64,000 nucleotides of DNA from Pelomonas caseinilytica. GTDB taxonomy: Bacteria > Pseudomonadota > Gammaproteobacteria > Burkholderiales > Burkholderiaceae_C. The stretch covers positions 372,001 through 436,000 of the forward strand of contig NZ_JAJTWT010000004.1 of NCBI RefSeq assembly GCF_021353235.1. The letters are read 5' to 3'. The position numbers and the translations under genes were made by a program. Below the pieces are notes generated by a model that saw only the letters and a list, made by a program, of their open reading frames with translations, had not been told where the DNA came from and made no database searches. This document shows, one piece after another, positions 1 through 9,291 of this stretch (position 1 is the stretch's first letter; every line of letters begins with the position of its first letter).

Positions 1-1730
1 GGCGTGGGCGAAGGCGCCGGAGCCGGTGGCGCCGGCACCGGAATGCCCGTGCTTCCTTGCACGAGGCCGCAGCGGGTCAGGCCGCTGCTCTGCAGGCCCA
101 GCGAGCTGCGCGCCGGTGCGACGTAGCCCGCGGGGCTCAAGGCGTACTTCACCGCCTCGGCCGCATCGAGCAGGCCGGCGCCGCCGGTCGTCGCATTCAG
201 CGTGCAGCGCTTGTGGTTCAGGCTCGTGCAATAGCCCAGGGCATAAGCCGTCACATGGGGCCTGGCGCTCGCCTTGAGGCCGGTCTCCACCTGGGCCAGG
301 GTCAACGCGGGGTTGGCCGACCACATCAACGCCGCCGCGCCGGCCACCTGCGGCGCCGCGAAGCTGCTGCCGCTGACGGCGCCATAGCCTGCCGTGGCCG
401 GCGAGGTCGTGCCGGTGTTGGTCGTCGAGACGATGCCGGCATCGGCAAGTTCGGTGTCGCAGTCGGCGCCATTGCCGGCATCGCCTCCAGGCGCGGCCAG
501 CTGGACCTCCGAGCCGAAATTGGCGTAGATGGCCTTGAAGCCCTCGCGATTGGCCGCCGTCACGCCGAAGACGCCGGCGCAGTTGGCCGGTCGCCCGACC
601 GCCCCGCCCTGGTTGCCGGCGGCGGCCACCACCAGCACCCCCAGGTTGCGCAGTTCGGCCAGCGCGTCCGCGTACATCCGCGCAGCTGCGGCGACGTCGG
701 GGTCGGCGTCGGCGGGGTTGCAGGACACCGGCTTCACGCTCGCAAAGCCGATGACGAGGATGCGGGCCGGGTTGGGGTTGGCGGGCACGCCGGCCACGGG
801 AAGGCCGGCCGCCCAGCGCATGCCGTCGACCATGTCGGCCACCGAGGCGCCGCACTTGCCCGAGACCCTGACCGGCAGGATGCGGGCATTCCAGTTGATG
901 CCGGCCACGCCGCCGGCGTTGTTCGTCACGGCGCCGAGCTGGCCCGCGATCAAGGTGCCGTGCCAGCTGCTCACGGGGTTGACGATGCAGCCGTCCCACA
1001 GCGCCGCATTGGCATTGAACTCCGCCTGGCTCAGGGCATCGCCAGGGTCGTTGGCGCCCGCGCTGCGGCCGGTGCCGCCGTTGTTGGCGAACTCCGGACG
1101 GCTGACGAAGTTGTAGCCCGACAGCAGGTGGGCGTTCAGGTCGGCGTGCGAGGTGACGCCCGAATCCAGCACGGCGATGACGGGCGACGGCGACCCCTGG
1201 GTGGTGTCCCAGGCCTTGGTGAATCCGGCCGCGGCCGGATTGGTCGCATCGTTCTGGTCGTCCAGCCACCACTGGCTGTCGGTGGCCGCGGCGGCGCGGA
1301 ACAGCGGGTCGTTGGGCACGGCGGCGCGCTGCTCGCGCAGGTCGCCCATGGCATGGGCCAGGCGCCGGTCGCCGCGCAGGCGTGCCAGCCAGCCCGCGCG
1401 GCTCGCCGCGTCCGCCGCCACGCGGGCCTGCAGACGCCACCAGCCCGAACCCAGCGGTCGCTCGGCCTGCAGCGGAAGCCCGGCGTCGGCGAGCACCTGG
1501 CTCAGCTCGGCCCGCTGGCGCCGATCGTCGCCCTGCGCCTGAGCCAGCTTGACGATCAATGCCGATGGCGAGGCCGAGACGGCCGCCTGCGCCGGCTGCA
1601 GCCGCGAGGCCAGCCCCACGGCCGAAACGGCCACGGTGGCGACGGTGGCCATGGCCACGGCGCGGTTGAGTCCCAGGCTGCGCGGGGCGGGGAGGGGCGG
1701 CGGGGTGAGCGCGGGAGGTCGGGTCTTCAT
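1..1730 (-). CDS. S8 (subtilisin-like) secreted serine protease, C-terminus beyond window
   Basis: Secreted endopeptidase of the subtilase family. The reading frame starts at the ATG at 1730 and is still open at base 1, so the C-terminus is missing. An Ala/Val-rich hydrophobic segment near residues 23-45 looks like a signal sequence. The catalytic triad is readable: Asp189 in VIAVLDSGV, His257 in SSWHGTLIAG and Ser456 in SGSSFAAPQVAG. The oxyanion region VVAAAGNQGG is also present. The last visible residues ([13 protein letters not shown]) start a proline-rich linker, so a further domain probably lies outside the window. It is divergent from the type II secretion operon and is therefore a good candidate substrate of that system; this is inference from position. 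Family assignment is firm, substrate unknown. Confidence 0.93.
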   Translation of the reverse strand, partial: MKTRPPALTPPPLPAPRSLGLNRAVAMATVATVAVSAVGLASRLQPAQAAVSASPSALIVKLAQAQGDDRRQRAELSQVLADAGLPLQAERPLGSGWWRLQARVAADAASRAGWLARLRGDRRLAHAMGDLREQRAAVPNDPLFRAAAATDSQWWLDDQNDATNPAAAGFTKAWDTTQGSPSPVIAVLDSGVTSHADLNAHLLSGYNFVSRPEFANNGGTGRSAGANDPGDALSQAEFNANAALWDGCIVNPVSSWHGTLIAGQLGAVTNNAGGVAGINWNARILPVRVSGKCGASVADMVDGMRWAAGLPVAGVPANPNPARILVIGFASVKPVSCNPADADPDVAAAARMYADALAELRNLGVLVVAAAGNQGGAVGRPANCAGVFGVTAANREGFKAIYANFGSEVQLAAPGGDAGNGADCDTELADAGIVSTTNTGTTSPATAGYGAVSGSSFAAPQVAGAAALMWSANPALTLAQVETGLKASARPHVTAYALGYCTSLNHKRCTLNATTGGAGLLDAAEAVKYALSPAGYVAPARSSLGLQSSGLTRCGLVQGSTGIPVPAPPAPAPSPT

Positions 1731-1771
1731 CGCGCCGGCACGTTAGGTGGCCGCGGTGAAGGGGCCATGAC

Positions 1772-1789
1772 ATGAGCCGGACGGCCCAT
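1772..1789. promoter_or_regulatory. Palindrome between the S8 protease and gspG
   Basis: ATGAGCCG-GA-CGGCCCAT has arms that match at 7 of 8 positions. It lies in the 137-bp divergent spacer. An almost identical, perfect version occurs upstream of epsA (10707-10726). In both places a GTCAC...TTCCTAA block follows (GTCAC at 1823, TTCCTAA at 1834), with 11 bp between the starts of the two parts. A shared dimeric regulator site is inferred, not shown. Confidence 0.4.
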
Positions 1790-1867
1790 GCCGATGGTCA
1801 TCGTCCCGTCTTTCACGTCGCGGTCACCGCGCCTTCCTAACCTTCGCCGCCCTGACCCGTCCGGACC

Positions 1868-2293
1868 ATGACCGCCCACACCACCCTTCATCGCCGCCGC
1901 GGCTTCACGCTGCTGGAGCTGCTCGTCGTCATGGTCATCATCGGCCTGCTCGCCGGCTACGTCGGGCCCAAGTTCTTCGCCCAGATCGGCAAGAGCGAGG
2001 TCAAGGCCGCACGCGCCCAGATCGATGGCCTGCAGAAGGCGCTCGACCAGTACCGCCTGGACGTCGGCCACTATCCGAGCACCGAGCAGGGGCTCGGCGC
2101 CCTGGTGACGCGCCCGTCGGACGAGCCCCGCTGGGCTGGCCCCTATCTCGCCAAGGCCTTGCCCAGGGACCCCTGGGGCCACGACTACCAGTACCGCGCC
2201 CCCGGCGAGCACGGCGAGTACGACCTGCTGAGCCTCGGACGCGATGGCCGTCCCGGCGGCGAAGGCGAGGACGCGGACCTGACCAGTTGGTGA
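1868..2293 (+). CDS. gspG: Major pseudopilin GspG
   Basis: Main subunit of the periplasmic pseudopilus of a type II secretion system. The 141-residue product has the prepilin peptidase site RRGFTLLELLVV (cleavage after Gly, Glu at +5), followed by a hydrophobic helix. The globular part carries the GspG hallmarks: YRLDVGHYPSTEQGLGAL, then WGHDYQYRAPGEHGEYDLLSLGRDG, the calcium-binding region of this family. Length is normal. It is the first gene of a tightly packed operon; gspF begins 5 bp after its stop at ATG 2299, or overlaps the stop if GTG 2290 is used. The start at 1868 gives a short basic leader typical of pseudopilins. Confidence 0.95.
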   Translation: MTAHTTLHRRRGFTLLELLVVMVIIGLLAGYVGPKFFAQIGKSEVKAARAQIDGLQKALDQYRLDVGHYPSTEQGLGALVTRPSDEPRWAGPYLAKALPRDPWGHDYQYRAPGEHGEYDLLSLGRDGRPGGEGEDADLTSW

Positions 2294-2298
2294 CTCCG

Positions 2299-3483
2299 AT
2301 GCCCGAATTCCGCGTCCGTTACCTCGACGCCGCGCGCCAGCCCGCCGAAGCGTGCGTGCAGGCGGCGGACGTCGGCGGCATCGCCAAGGCCCTGGGGCTG
2401 CCGGCCGCATCGCTGCTGGCGATCGAGCCGGTCGCGGCACCCGCGCGCAGGGCCGCCACGGGCCGCTTCCCGCGCCGGCAGTTCGCCCAGCAGCTGGCCG
2501 TGCTGCTGCGCGCCGGCATCCCGCTGCTGGAGTCGCTGCAAACCCTGCAGTCCCAGGACAATCCGCCCGCGGTGGCCGCCGCGCTGGGGGGCATCGTCGA
2601 ACGCATCCGTCTGGGCGAAGCCTTCTCGGCGGCCCTGGCCACCCAACCGCAGGCCTTCGACGCCCTCTTCGTCGCCGTCGTCGAAGCCAGCGAGCGCAGC
2701 GGCCAGCTCGAACAGGCCCTCTTCGAACAGGCGGCCTACCTCGCCTGGCTGGAGCAGCTGCGCGGCAAGCTCGTCGCCGCGGCGGTCTACCCGGCGCTGT
2801 TGGTGACGGCCGGCTCGGCGGTGGTGATCTTCCTGCTCGTCTTCGTGGTGCCGCGCTTCGCGGGCCTGCTCGACGGCGTGGGCGGGGAGCTGCCGCTGGC
2901 CTCGCGGGCCCTGGTCGCGGTGGGCGCCTTCAGCGGCGCCCATCCCGGCCTGCTGCTGGCGCTGGCCGCCGCACTGGCGGCAGCGCCGGTGCTGGCCTGG
3001 CGGCACGGCCTGCGCGAGGCCCTGCAGTCGCGGCTGTGGCGGCTGCCCCTCCTGGGTCCCCGGCTGCACCTGCTGGCCCTGGCCCAGCTCTACCGCTGCC
3101 TGGCGATGCTGCTGCTGGCGGGCGTGCCCGTCGTGCCCGCCCTCACCAACGCGCGCGGCGTGGCCGCCGCCCACCTGCGCCAGGGCCTGGAGCGCGCCAT
3201 CGCCGCCGTGACCCTGGGCGAACGGCTCTCCGTGGCCTTGCAGCGCGAAGGCCTGGCCACGCCGGTGTCGCTGCGCATGCTGCGCGTGGGCGAACACAGC
3301 GGCGAGCTGGGCGCCATGCTGGCTCAAGCGGCGGGCTTCTACGACGAGGAGCTGTCGCGCCTGTCGGAGCTGGTGACGCGCCTGGTCAATCCAGTCTTGA
3401 TGCTGGTGATGGGCCTGGTCATCGGCACGGTGGTGGTGCTGATGTACCTGCCGATCTTCCAGCTCGTGGACCAGGTGCAATGA
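2299..3483 (+). CDS. gspF: Type II secretion inner-membrane platform protein GspF
   Basis: Polytopic platform protein that couples the GspE ATPase to pseudopilus assembly. About 394 residues, normal for GspF/PilC. The two repeated T2SSF domains are visible. The first contains RRQFAQQLAVLLRAGIPLLESL and the second LAQLYRCLAMLLLAGVPVVPAL. Membrane segments occur near residues 165-190, 215-235 and 370-392. ATG 2299 gives the usual MPxFxVRY beginning; in-frame GTG 2290 and TTG 2287 are possible but less likely. The stop overlaps the ATG of gspE, indicating translational coupling. Confidence 0.93.
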   Translation: MPEFRVRYLDAARQPAEACVQAADVGGIAKALGLPAASLLAIEPVAAPARRAATGRFPRRQFAQQLAVLLRAGIPLLESLQTLQSQDNPPAVAAALGGIVERIRLGEAFSAALATQPQAFDALFVAVVEASERSGQLEQALFEQAAYLAWLEQLRGKLVAAAVYPALLVTAGSAVVIFLLVFVVPRFAGLLDGVGGELPLASRALVAVGAFSGAHPGLLLALAAALAAAPVLAWRHGLREALQSRLWRLPLLGPRLHLLALAQLYRCLAMLLLAGVPVVPALTNARGVAAAHLRQGLERAIAAVTLGERLSVALQREGLATPVSLRMLRVGEHSGELGAMLAQAAGFYDEELSRLSELVTRLVNPVLMLVMGLVIGTVVVLMYLPIFQLVDQVQ

Positions 3484-5018
3484 GCGCCGTCGTGCAAGCC
3501 GATGCCGACGTGCTGGCGCGCCTGCCGGCCTCGGACGCGCCCTGGTCGCTGACCTTCGCGCCCTGGCCCCATGCCGAGGCCCAGCGCTGGCGCGCGGTGA
3601 TGGCCCAATCCAGCCAGGGCCGCCTGGCGCTGCTGGCCGACCGGCCGCTGGAGCCGCTGCTGAGGCTGCGCATCGAGTCCCAGCTCAGGAAGCCCATCCT
3701 CTGGTGGCCCTGCGAGCCGGCCGAGGTGCAGGCCCTGCTGGAAGCCGGCCAGGCCGGCTTTCGCGCGCTGGGCGAGGTGGACGGTGCCTTTGGCGGCGAC
3801 GCTGCGCGCGAGGCCGCGCAGGAGCTCTCTGCGCTGCACCTGGCCGAGCAGGCCAGCCCCGTCGTGCGCCTGCTCGACGCCACCCTGCACGACGCGCTGC
3901 AGGACGGTGCCAGCGATCTGCACTTCGAGTGCCAGCCGCGCGGCATGCGCATACGCAGCCGCGTCGACGGCGTGATGCTCGACGTCAAGCAGATCGAGGG
4001 CGTGCAGGCGGCCGAGCAGCTGGTGTCGCGGCTCAAGGTCATGGCCGAACTCGACATCGGCGAGCGCCGCCTGCCGCAGGACGGCCGCTTCAAGCTGCGC
4101 CTGCAAGGCCGCGAGGTGGACTTCCGCCTGTCCATCATGCCCAGCGTCTTCGGCGAGGACGCCGTCGTGCGCGTACTCGACCGCGCGCAGGTCCAGGCCG
4201 AGGGCGCGCTCACGCTGGACGCACTCGGCTTCGAACCCGAGGCACGCGCCCAGATCCGCACCCTGGCCCGCCAGCCCCACGGCATGCTGCTGGTCACCGG
4301 ACCGACGGGTTCGGGCAAGACGACGACCCTCTACGCCGCCATCAGCGAGGTCAACACCGGCCGCGACAAGATCATCACCATCGAGGACCCGGTCGAGTAC
4401 CAGCTCCAGGGTGTGGTCCAGATCCCGGTCAACGAGAAGAAGGGCCTGAGCTTCGCGCGCGGCCTGCGCTCGGTGCTGCGCCACGACCCCGACCGCGTCA
4501 TGGTCGGCGAGATCCGCGATGCCGAGACGGCGCAGATCGCCGTGCAGGCCGCGCTGACCGGCCACCTCGTCTTCAGCACCGTGCATGCAAACAATGCGTT
4601 CGACGTGGTCGGGCGCTTCATGCACATGGGGCTGGACCTCTACAACGTCGTCTCGGCCCTGAACGGCGTGCTCGCCCAGCGGCTGATGCGCATCAACTGC
4701 CGTCACTGCGCCGCACCGCTGGCCGTCACCGCCGAGCAGCGGCAGGCCCTCGGCCTGCCGGAAACGGCCGCGCTGCAGCAAGGCCGCGGCTGCAGCCACT
4801 GCCGCGGCACCGGCTACAAGGGCCGGCGGGCGGTCAGCGAGCTGCTGTGGCTGGACGACGAACTGCGCGACCTCATCGCCGGCCGCGCGCCCCTGGGCCG
4901 CATCAAGGAGGCGGCCCGCTCACGCGGCATGCGTTCGCTGCGCGAAGCGGCGGTGGCGCTGGTGCTGGCCGGCGAGTCCACGCCCGAGGAACTCGAACGT
5001 GTCACGCTCGCCGGTTGA
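3480..5018 (+). CDS. gspE: Type II secretion ATPase GspE
   Basis: Cytoplasmic hexameric ATPase that powers pseudopilus assembly. About 512 residues. Walker A is GPTGSGKT (Lys280). The Asp box and Walker B are in HDPDRVMVGEIRDAETA, followed by the His box TGHLVFSTVHANNAFD. A four-cysteine zinc site, CRHC...CSHC, follows, as in GspE/PilB proteins. The N-terminal domain is shorter and more divergent than in classical GspE. The start overlaps the gspF stop by 4 bp. Confidence 0.94.
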   Translation: MSAVVQADADVLARLPASDAPWSLTFAPWPHAEAQRWRAVMAQSSQGRLALLADRPLEPLLRLRIESQLRKPILWWPCEPAEVQALLEAGQAGFRALGEVDGAFGGDAAREAAQELSALHLAEQASPVVRLLDATLHDALQDGASDLHFECQPRGMRIRSRVDGVMLDVKQIEGVQAAEQLVSRLKVMAELDIGERRLPQDGRFKLRLQGREVDFRLSIMPSVFGEDAVVRVLDRAQVQAEGALTLDALGFEPEARAQIRTLARQPHGMLLVTGPTGSGKTTTLYAAISEVNTGRDKIITIEDPVEYQLQGVVQIPVNEKKGLSFARGLRSVLRHDPDRVMVGEIRDAETAQIAVQAALTGHLVFSTVHANNAFDVVGRFMHMGLDLYNVVSALNGVLAQRLMRINCRHCAAPLAVTAEQRQALGLPETAALQQGRGCSHCRGTGYKGRRAVSELLWLDDELRDLIAGRAPLGRIKEAARSRGMRSLREAAVALVLAGESTPEELERVTLAG

Positions 5019-6087
5019 GCGGCTGCTGTTGGGCGCCACCGGCCTGCTCGACGCGCGCGGCCGGACCTGGGCCGACTTCGGCGCCTGGTGCGCCGCCCAT
5101 GCCGGCGCGCGCGTGGAGCTGTTCGCCGGACCCGGGCGCATGCACAGCCTGCTCCTGCCCGCCGACCTGCCCCTGGCCGACGAGGACGCGCAGCTCGGCT
5201 ATGCGCGGCTGCAGTTCGCCCACTACCTCGGGCCCGCCGCCCAGGCCTGGCCCTTGGCCTCGTGGCCGGGCGGGGTCTGCGCCCTCGCCGAGGGAGACCC
5301 CGCGACGCTGCAGGCCACCGCCCGGACCCATCGCGTGCGCCTGCTCTCGCTGCGCCCGAGCTGGACGCTGGCGCCGAGTGACGACGGCCAGGCGGCCGTG
5401 CTCGACGACGGCATGCTGACCCGCCTCGTCCGCCGCGATGGCTGCCTCGTGACGCTGGAGCAGCGTCCCCTCGACGAGGCGCTGCTGGCCGAACTCGACG
5501 GCGCCAGCGTCTTCCACGCCGCCGCCCTGCTCTCGGGCCCCGGCGGACCGCCGTGGCCCGATTTCATCGCCAGGCCTCGGGCCGTGCGCACGCGCGCCCT
5601 GGTCTGGGCCTGGGCGGCCTCGGCCGCCGCCGCCTGCGCGCTGGTGGCCGTCCAGGCCCGTGAACTGCGGCAGGAGGCCGCCCGCCTGTCCGAGCAGTCC
5701 GCCGTGATCGACCGCCTGCAGCGCGCCGGCCGCCCGGCCGCGGCCACAGCCACCCTCGCCGCCCAGGCCTCGGCCGCCGCGGCAGGCGTTCGCGCGGCTG
5801 CCGCCGCCCGCCAGCTCGACACCGACTGGGCGGCCCTGTGGACGGACGTCGAGCGCGCCCTGCCTGCCGGGCTGCAGCTCGCGGCCCTCGACCTCGACCG
5901 GCGGGCCCTGCGGCTGGAGGGGCGGGCCGGTGACCCCGACGCGGTGACCCGCCTCGTCGACCGCCTGAGCCTGCAGGCCGCCCCTGGCGACGTGGTCGTG
6001 CTGACCCGGCTGCAGAAGGCCGACACGCCGGTCGACGGCGACGGCCTGCGTTTCGAAGTGATGCGGCGCCCCGGAGGTGCCCGATGA
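4999..6087 (+). CDS. GspL/PilN-like inner-membrane secretion protein
   Basis: Probable inner-membrane assembly component linking the ATPase to the periplasmic part. About 362 residues from a GTG start at 4999 that overlaps gspE by 20 bp. The N-terminal ~195 residues are a cytoplasmic domain without recognisable catalytic motifs. One membrane helix (ALVWAWAASAAAACALVAVQ, roughly residues 198-217) is followed by a coiled coil. The C-terminal periplasmic domain (LPAGLQLAALDLDRRALRLEG...VTRLVDRLS) looks like PilN/GspL. The following genes are PilO-like and PilP-like, so a type IV pilus style N-O-P platform is inferred. The exact start is uncertain. Confidence 0.72.
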   Translation: MSRSPVERLLLGATGLLDARGRTWADFGAWCAAHAGARVELFAGPGRMHSLLLPADLPLADEDAQLGYARLQFAHYLGPAAQAWPLASWPGGVCALAEGDPATLQATARTHRVRLLSLRPSWTLAPSDDGQAAVLDDGMLTRLVRRDGCLVTLEQRPLDEALLAELDGASVFHAAALLSGPGGPPWPDFIARPRAVRTRALVWAWAASAAAACALVAVQARELRQEAARLSEQSAVIDRLQRAGRPAAATATLAAQASAAAAGVRAAAAARQLDTDWAALWTDVERALPAGLQLAALDLDRRALRLEGRAGDPDAVTRLVDRLSLQAAPGDVVVLTRLQKADTPVDGDGLRFEVMRRPGGAR

Positions 6088-6608
6088 AGCTCTGGCTGAA
6101 GCGCTGGCGGCGGCTCGGCTGGCCAGCGGCGCTGGCGGCTCTGCTGACCCTGGCGGCGGCGCTGGGCGCAACCTGGCTGTCCCACGGGCAGGCCGGCCTG
6201 CAGGCGCAGCGCCACGACCTCGCGCGCCAGCGCGCTGCCCTCGCCGCCCGCCGGCTGCCTGCCGATGCCAAGGCCCGCGATGCCGAAAGCCTGCGCGCCG
6301 CCCTGCCGCCGGACAGCCAGCGCGCCGCGCGCACGGCCGCGCTGCTGGGCCTGGCCACCGAGCTCGGCCTGCCCTGGCCGCGCAGCGAGTTCCGCTACGA
6401 AGCCGACCGCGAGCTGGGCGTGGCGCAATACCGCGTCGCCATGCAGGTCGACGGCCGCTACGGCGCCGTGCGCGACTTCGTCGCCGAGGCCCTCAGGCGC
6501 GACCCCGCCCTCGCCCTGGACGGCGTGCACCTGCGCCGCGACGCGGCGCGCCCCGGCGAGGTCAGGGCCGAGCTGGCCTGGGTGCTGCTCATGCAGGGGG
6601 CGCGGTGA
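6084..6608 (+). CDS. GspM/PilO-like inner-membrane secretion protein
   Basis: Bitopic protein of 174 residues. It has a basic N-terminus, one membrane helix (about residues 12-32), a short coiled coil rich in Ala/Arg/Gln, and a small periplasmic alpha/beta domain (YRVAMQVDGRYGAVRDFVAEAL) of the PilO/GspM ferredoxin-like type. It starts at ATG 6084, overlapping the previous stop by 4 bp, and is overlapped in turn by the next gene. Assignment is from architecture and gene order rather than strong motifs. Confidence 0.68.
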   Translation: MKLWLKRWRRLGWPAALAALLTLAAALGATWLSHGQAGLQAQRHDLARQRAALAARRLPADAKARDAESLRAALPPDSQRAARTAALLGLATELGLPWPRSEFRYEADRELGVAQYRVAMQVDGRYGAVRDFVAEALRRDPALALDGVHLRRDAARPGEVRAELAWVLLMQGAR

Positions 6609-7126
6609 GCCGGCTGCCGCCGCGCCGCCTGGTGCTCTTCGGCGCCCTCGGCCTGAGCCTGGCGGCGACGGCCTGGTTCGCCGTCGAGGACGACGATGGC
6701 GCCACCGCCCCCGAGGCCTCGCAGCGCCCGGCCCGGACCGCATCCACCGGCACCCTGGCGACCGCGACGCCCCGCAGCCGCGGCGACTGGCCCGCGCCTG
6801 CCCCCCAGGCCCGCGCCGCCTGGGGGGAGGTTGCGCCTGTGGCCGCAGGGCCCGCCCTCCCGCCCGCCGCGCCGGCCGAGGCCGCCGACGAGCCCCCCGC
6901 ACCACCCGCCCCGCCGCCCTTTCCTTACCAGTTCGTCGGGCGCATGAGCGACGGCACGACGCGCGCCATCCTGACCAACGCCCTGCGCACCGCCGTCGTC
7001 GGCGTGGGCGAGGTCGTGGAGGGCCAGTGGCGGGTCGACGCCGTCGACGCCGGCGGCCTGCGCCTGACCTACCTGCCCCTGGGACAGGCCCAGTTCGTCC
7101 CTTTCGCCAGCAGCCCTTCCGCATGA
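6605..7126 (+). CDS. GspC/PilP-like periplasmic secretion protein
   Basis: About 173 residues from a GTG start at 6605 that overlaps the previous stop. An N-terminal membrane anchor (residues 7-25) is followed by a Pro/Ala-rich linker. The C-terminal small beta domain reads YQFVGRMSDG...RTAVVGVGEVVEGQWRV, which resembles the PilP/GspC homology region that contacts the secretin N0 domain. The secretin gene begins at its stop (ATG 7123), fitting that partnership. No PDZ domain is present, unlike many GspC proteins. Confidence 0.68.
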   Translation: MSRLPPRRLVLFGALGLSLAATAWFAVEDDDGATAPEASQRPARTASTGTLATATPRSRGDWPAPAPQARAAWGEVAPVAAGPALPPAAPAEAADEPPAPPAPPPFPYQFVGRMSDGTTRAILTNALRTAVVGVGEVVEGQWRVDAVDAGGLRLTYLPLGQAQFVPFASSPSA

Positions 7127-9291
7127 CCCGCATCGCCGCCTTCGCCCTTGCCGCCCTGCCCGCCCTGCTGCTGGCTGCCTGCGCCGCCAACCCTGCCCTG
7201 CGCGAGGCCGACGCCCTGGCCCGCCGCGGCGAGCACGAAAGCGCCTGGCGGCTGCTGAGCGAGGCCAGCCGCGCGGCGCCGCAGGACGCCGAGCTGCGCG
7301 TGGCGGCCCAGCGCCAGCGCGACCTCGGCCTGCTGGCCCTAGCCACGCAGGCCGAGAACGCCCGCGCCGGCGGCCAGCTCGACGTCGCCGACGAGCTGCT
7401 GCAGCGCATGCAGGCCCTCGACCCCCAGGCGCCGCGCACCCGCGCGCTGCAGTCCGCACTGCGCCGCGCCCGCAGCCACGAGGCCCGGCTGGCCTCGGCC
7501 TCGCAGCAGCTCCAGGCCGGCCAGCTCGACGCCGCACGCGAAGCGATCACCGCCGTGCTCGCCGAAGACCCCGGGCAGCCCCAGGCCCTGGCGCTGCAGC
7601 GCAAGCTGCGCCAGCGCTATGCGCCGCCACCCCTGCCGTCCACGCTGGCGGCGGCCTACCAGAAGCCCGTCAGCCTGGAGTTCCGCGACGCACCGCTGCG
7701 CACCGTCTTCGAGGCCCTTGGCCGCGGGGCCGGCATCAACTTCGTCTTCGACAAGGACGTGAAGGCGGACGCCCGCGTCAGCCTCTACCTCAAGGACGTG
7801 AGCGTCGACGAAGCCATGCGCGTGGTGCTCGGCACCCAGCAGCTGGAGCGCAAGCTGCTCAACGAGAACTCGGTGCTCATCTACCCCAACACGGCGCAGA
7901 AGCTGCGCGAGCACCAGGAGCTGGTGACGCGCAGCTTCTACCTCAACAACGCCGACGTGAAGCAGGCCCAGGCCCTGGTGCGCATGATGGCCAAGACGCG
8001 CGACCTCTTCATCGACGAGCGGCTCAACCTGCTCGTCGCGCGCGACACGCCCGAGGTCATCGCCATGATCGAGCAGCTCGTGGCCGGCCTGGACCTGCCC
8101 GAGCCCGAGGTCATGCTCGACGTGGAGGTGCTCGAGCTCGGCACCGACCGCACCGACGAGGCCGGCCTCAACTGGGCGACCGATGCCAGCTTCGGCAGCC
8201 TCGACGGCGCGGCCATGGTGCCCTGGAGCGCCCGCGGCAGCTTCCGCACCCTGGTGGCCAACCCCGTCGTCGCCGCACGGCTCAAGGGCGCCTCGGGTTC
8301 GAGCAACCTGCTCGCGAGCCCCAAGCTGCGCGCCCGCAACAAGGAAAAGGCGAAGATCCAGATCGGCGACCGCGTGCCGGTCTTCACCAGCACCTCGACG
8401 GCCAACGTCGGCGTGTCCACGGCCGTGACCTACATCGACGTGGGCCTCAAGCTGGAGGTCGAGCCCACCGTGCAGCTCGACAACGAGGTCATCATGAAGG
8501 TCAATCTCGAGGTGAGCAGCCTGGGCCCGAAGGAGAGCTCCGGCGGCCCTCAGCCGACCAGCGCCTACCGCATCGGCTCGCGCACGGCCTCGACCTCGCT
8601 GCGCCTGCGCGACGGCGAGACCCAGGTCCTCGCCGGCCTCATCAACGACGAGGACCGCAAGAACGTCAGCGGCCTGCCCTATGCCTCCGAGGCGCCGCTG
8701 CTGGGCCGCCTCTTCGGCGTGCACACCGACAGCCGCAAAAAGACCGAGATCGTGCTGCTCATCACGCCCCATGTGCTGCGCAACATCGGCCTGCCGGAGG
8801 CGAGCCAGACCATCCTGCCCTCCGGCTTCGACGCCAACCCCGGCGCACAGGGCCTGCGCCTGCGCTCGCCGGGCAGCGTCGCGGCGCCGCTGGCGGGCTC
8901 GCCACCGCACGCCGGCTCAGGCCCGGCTGCCGTGGCGCGCAGCCCGGGCGAAGCCGTCGTCGAGATGCAGACCAGCGCGAACGCGGCCGTCGGTGAGACG
9001 CTGAGCGTCGGCCTCACCAACACCGGCGCCGCCAGCGTCAAGGGCACGCTGACCTACGACGTGTCGCTGTTCACCCGCGCCGACGCCGGCGGGGCCGAGG
9101 CCAGCAGCGGCAGCGTCGACGTGGAGCTGCCGCCGCAGGGCCAGAAGGTCTTGCTGCTGCGCGCCCGCCCGGGCGCGGCGGGGCAGTCCGGCATGGTGGA
9201 GTTCGTCAACGCCAGGGCCGCCAATGCCAAGGGCGAGGCCCTGCCGGTGCGCGTGGAGGGCGAAGGCCATGTCGAAATCCGCGCCAACTGA
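7123..9291 (+). CDS. gspD: Lipoprotein secretin (GspD-like) with N-terminal TPR and C-terminal cohesin-like domain
   Basis: Outer-membrane secretin channel, about 722 residues. A lipobox (LLLAAC, Cys20) makes it a lipoprotein. Residues ~25-150 are TPR-like helical repeats. An STN/N0 domain follows (VSLEFRDAPLRTVFEALG, ~184-260), then an N1 domain and the secretin barrel (~340-550, including NLLASPKLRARNKEKAKIQIG and EIVLLITPHVL). The C-terminal ~110 residues (from AVVEMQTSANAAVGETLSVG, about residue 611) form an all-beta cohesin-like module not found in classical GspD. This arrangement is typical of the divergent Burkholderiales system rather than the Gsp/Xcp type. Secretin identity is firm; the cohesin call is by sequence appearance. 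Confidence 0.9.
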   Translation: MTRIAAFALAALPALLLAACAANPALREADALARRGEHESAWRLLSEASRAAPQDAELRVAAQRQRDLGLLALATQAENARAGGQLDVADELLQRMQALDPQAPRTRALQSALRRARSHEARLASASQQLQAGQLDAAREAITAVLAEDPGQPQALALQRKLRQRYAPPPLPSTLAAAYQKPVSLEFRDAPLRTVFEALGRGAGINFVFDKDVKADARVSLYLKDVSVDEAMRVVLGTQQLERKLLNENSVLIYPNTAQKLREHQELVTRSFYLNNADVKQAQALVRMMAKTRDLFIDERLNLLVARDTPEVIAMIEQLVAGLDLPEPEVMLDVEVLELGTDRTDEAGLNWATDASFGSLDGAAMVPWSARGSFRTLVANPVVAARLKGASGSSNLLASPKLRARNKEKAKIQIGDRVPVFTSTSTANVGVSTAVTYIDVGLKLEVEPTVQLDNEVIMKVNLEVSSLGPKESSGGPQPTSAYRIGSRTASTSLRLRDGETQVLAGLINDEDRKNVSGLPYASEAPLLGRLFGVHTDSRKKTEIVLLITPHVLRNIGLPEASQTILPSGFDANPGAQGLRLRSPGSVAAPLAGSPPHAGSGPAAVARSPGEAVVEMQTSANAAVGETLSVGLTNTGAASVKGTLTYDVSLFTRADAGGAEASSGSVDVELPPQGQKVLLLRARPGAAGQSGMVEFVNARAANAKGEALPVRVEGEGHVEIRAN

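Noticed and set aside
57-1775. Plus-strand open frame of 572 codons over the S8 protease
   Set aside because: The minus strand encodes the full catalytic triad in order; the plus frame is Arg/Gly/Ala-rich noise.
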